Shown here piece after piece: positions 62,788 through 64,000 of a stretch of 64,000 nucleotides of DNA; position 1 is the first letter of the stretch, and each line of letters begins with the position of its first letter. The notes below the pieces were generated by a model. It had not been told where the DNA came from. It did not search any database and was given only the letters and a program-made list of their open reading frames with translations. Origin of the DNA: Pseudanabaena sp. Chao 1811 (GTDB taxonomy: Bacteria > Cyanobacteriota > Cyanobacteriia > Pseudanabaenales > Pseudanabaenaceae); contig NZ_CP101416.1 in assembly GCF_027942295.1 (NCBI RefSeq), positions 4,326,501 through 4,390,500 of the forward strand. The letters are read 5' to 3'. The position numbers and the translations under genes are program-made.

Positions 62788-62834
62788 GATACAGTCATTT
62801 GCGTACTATAAAGCAGGGCGCAAATGACTGTATC
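62788..62834. repeat. 16-bp perfect stem-loop between ktrB and ktrA
   Basis: GATACAGTCATTTGCG (62788-62803) pairs with CGCAAATGACTGTATC (62819-62834) across 15 nt. It lies in the ktrB-ktrA gap and could attenuate or stabilise the message. Confidence 0.65.
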
Positions 62835-62946
62835 AAACTCACATTGATTTAAGAGTTTATCAAAAGGTTCGAGTGGTAAGTGTAAAGCGCTTTCCATCTG
62901 AACCGTAAAATTTTGTCATCCAATGGCTGTAGCCACTTTTCTATAA

Positions 62947-64000
62947 TTATCCAACGAGCATTGATTCTTGAGGATATTTAATCAAACTAGGTTTGGTATC
63001 GGTAAATATCGCTGCCATCAGTAGTAGTATTCCTACCCGTCCGATATACATAGTGGCAATGATCACTAACCGTCCTGCGGTGGATAATGAGCCTGTGATC
63101 CCTGTAGATAAACCTACTGTGCCGAAGGCTGAAGTTGCCTCAAATAGGATACTGATAAAACTCATATTGCGATCGGTGATGGATAACAAGCCCGTGGAGC
63201 AGATCACCGTAAATAGCGAACCCACTGCTACCCCTACAGCTTTTAAAATCAATCCATTGGGGACTTGGAGTTTATAGAGATTTACCTGATCGCGACCTTG
63301 TAAAGCCGCTCTTGTGCAGCTTGCTAGGATGCGAGCAGTAGTGGTCTTGATGCCCCCCCCTGTACTTCCAGGACTTGCACCAATGAACATCAAGGCGATC
63401 GAGATAAACATCGCAGTTATGGTCATTTTACCATTATCGATGGTGTTAAATCCTGCGGTACGGGTGCTGACGGACTGAAACCATGCCGCCACAATTTGAT
63501 CAAATAGAGACAAATTGCCAAGGGTGTCATTGTTCTGGAATTCCGTGACCCAAATCGCGATCGTGCCAAATAATAAAAGAGCGATCGTCGTGCTAGTAGC
63601 TACGCAAAAGGTCAAACTTAAGGATATGTAATCACGACTGCGCGAAAATTTTGTTCTTAGCCATAGATAACCCTCCAAGATGACTTGATAGCCAATGCCA
63701 CCAAAGATGATCAATAGCCCAATAATGATACTTATCATTGGGGTTTTGACATAACCCATTAAGTTATCGGTAAATAGGCTAAATCCAGCGTTATTAAAAG
63801 CATTAACGCTCAGAAAAATTGATTGCCAAAGACTTTCTGTAAAGCTCATCTGTTGACTAAAAATCGGGAGCATTGCAAACACTCCTGTTAGTTCAAAGAG
63901 AATAGTCACGGCAATAATCGACTTCACTAGTTGTAGACCGCCGCGAATGCCGCGAGTGTCTAGGGACTGCTGCAAGGTGATTTTGTCGCGAAGGCTAAAT
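62947..64000 (-). CDS. ktrB: Potassium transporter KtrB/TrkH-type channel, partial
   Basis: The frame is open to the right edge, so the N-terminus is outside. About 350 residues are visible, with four repeats of the M1-P-M2 pattern. The pore loops have NAFNNAGFSLFT, STRTAGFNTID and ASPGSTGGGIKTTTARIL (conserved Gly), and the last near ATSAFGTVGLSTGITGSLS. It forms the membrane pore for K+ uptake with ktrA. By family knowledge the missing N-terminal part holds the first pore loop. A TTG at 63973-63975 is not a plausible start. Confidence 0.9.
   Translation of the reverse strand, partial: FSLRDKITLQQSLDTRGIRGGLQLVKSIIAVTILFELTGVFAMLPIFSQQMSFTESLWQSIFLSVNAFNNAGFSLFTDNLMGYVKTPMISIIIGLLIIFGGIGYQVILEGYLWLRTKFSRSRDYISLSLTFCVATSTTIALLLFGTIAIWVTEFQNNDTLGNLSLFDQIVAAWFQSVSTRTAGFNTIDNGKMTITAMFISIALMFIGASPGSTGGGIKTTTARILASCTRAALQGRDQVNLYKLQVPNGLILKAVGVAVGSLFTVICSTGLLSITDRNMSFISILFEATSAFGTVGLSTGITGSLSTAGRLVIIATMYIGRVGILLLMAAIFTDTKPSLIKYPQESMLVG

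Noticed and set aside
1-64000. Cas genes for the array
   Set aside because: I looked for Cas-like proteins in all recognised genes and found none; the small nuclease-like protein at 15371 does not match any Cas family I know.

Overview
The window comes from a cyanobacterium. It carries phycocyanin genes with their bilin lyases, a stand-alone PCP-reductase-type small protein, a plant-type MEP pathway gene (ispG), an MntCAB-type metal transporter, and very frequent HIP1 palindromes (GCGATCGC). Dense stem-loops between genes and several MITE-like repeats would suit a Pseudanabaena-like filamentous lineage, but that placement is inference from general appearance. No species can be assigned from the window alone.

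Layout. 1-2.2 kb: end of an unidentified gene, then dnaX. 2.2-4.4 kb: a CRISPR array without cas genes, with 25 repeats and 24 spacers, three of which are tandemly duplicated. 4.5-7.8 kb: trpD and a four-domain fusion (Alg13-like, Alg14-like, STAS, phosphoglycosyltransferase). 8-10.9 kb: repeats, a DUF427 protein, a GspE/PilB-type ATPase and the PCP-reductase-like small protein. 11-15.3 kb: a PadR regulator divergent from a four-gene operon (NAD-dependent epimerase, cupin, DUF4188, carotenoid oxygenase) with a conspicuous operator. 15.4-16.6 kb: a nuclease-fold protein and an HTH protein. 16.7-19.6 kb: cpcB-cpcA-cpcE-cpcF on the minus strand. 20.2-23.1 kb: glyQ, a ProA-like dehydrogenase that lacks its cysteine, and a small membrane protein. 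23.4 kb: tRNA-Leu(UAG).

23.6-39.8 kb is one plus-strand run of glycan genes: five glycosyltransferases, eight methyltransferases or FkbM-like proteins, a Wzx-type flippase, a Wzy-type polymerase and the remains of a second polymerase. It looks AT-rich and has no initiating transferase of its own. 39.8-42.8 kb is a small graveyard. A DUF29 gene is broken by a 140-bp MITE, by an IS1-family element and by an internal stop, and the IS1 copy is itself split by an IS256-family element with a clean 8-bp target duplication. A decayed copy of the ispG 3' end lies on the far side.

42.9-64 kb: ispG, mntCAB with a striking palindrome at its start, two pentapeptide-repeat proteins, a VanW protein, transketolase, two exported proteins of unknown function, a 47-residue small protein, an amino-acid ABC permease, an overlapping FecR/CHASE2-GGDEF-EAL pair, a possible NurA-type protein, and a KtrA/KtrB-type potassium uptake pair that runs off the right edge.

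The most unusual items are the Alg13-Alg14-STAS-PGT fusion, the PadR operator with its carotenoid-cleavage operon, the methylation-heavy glycan locus, the nested mobile elements in DUF29, and the 17-bp arms flanking the mntC start.
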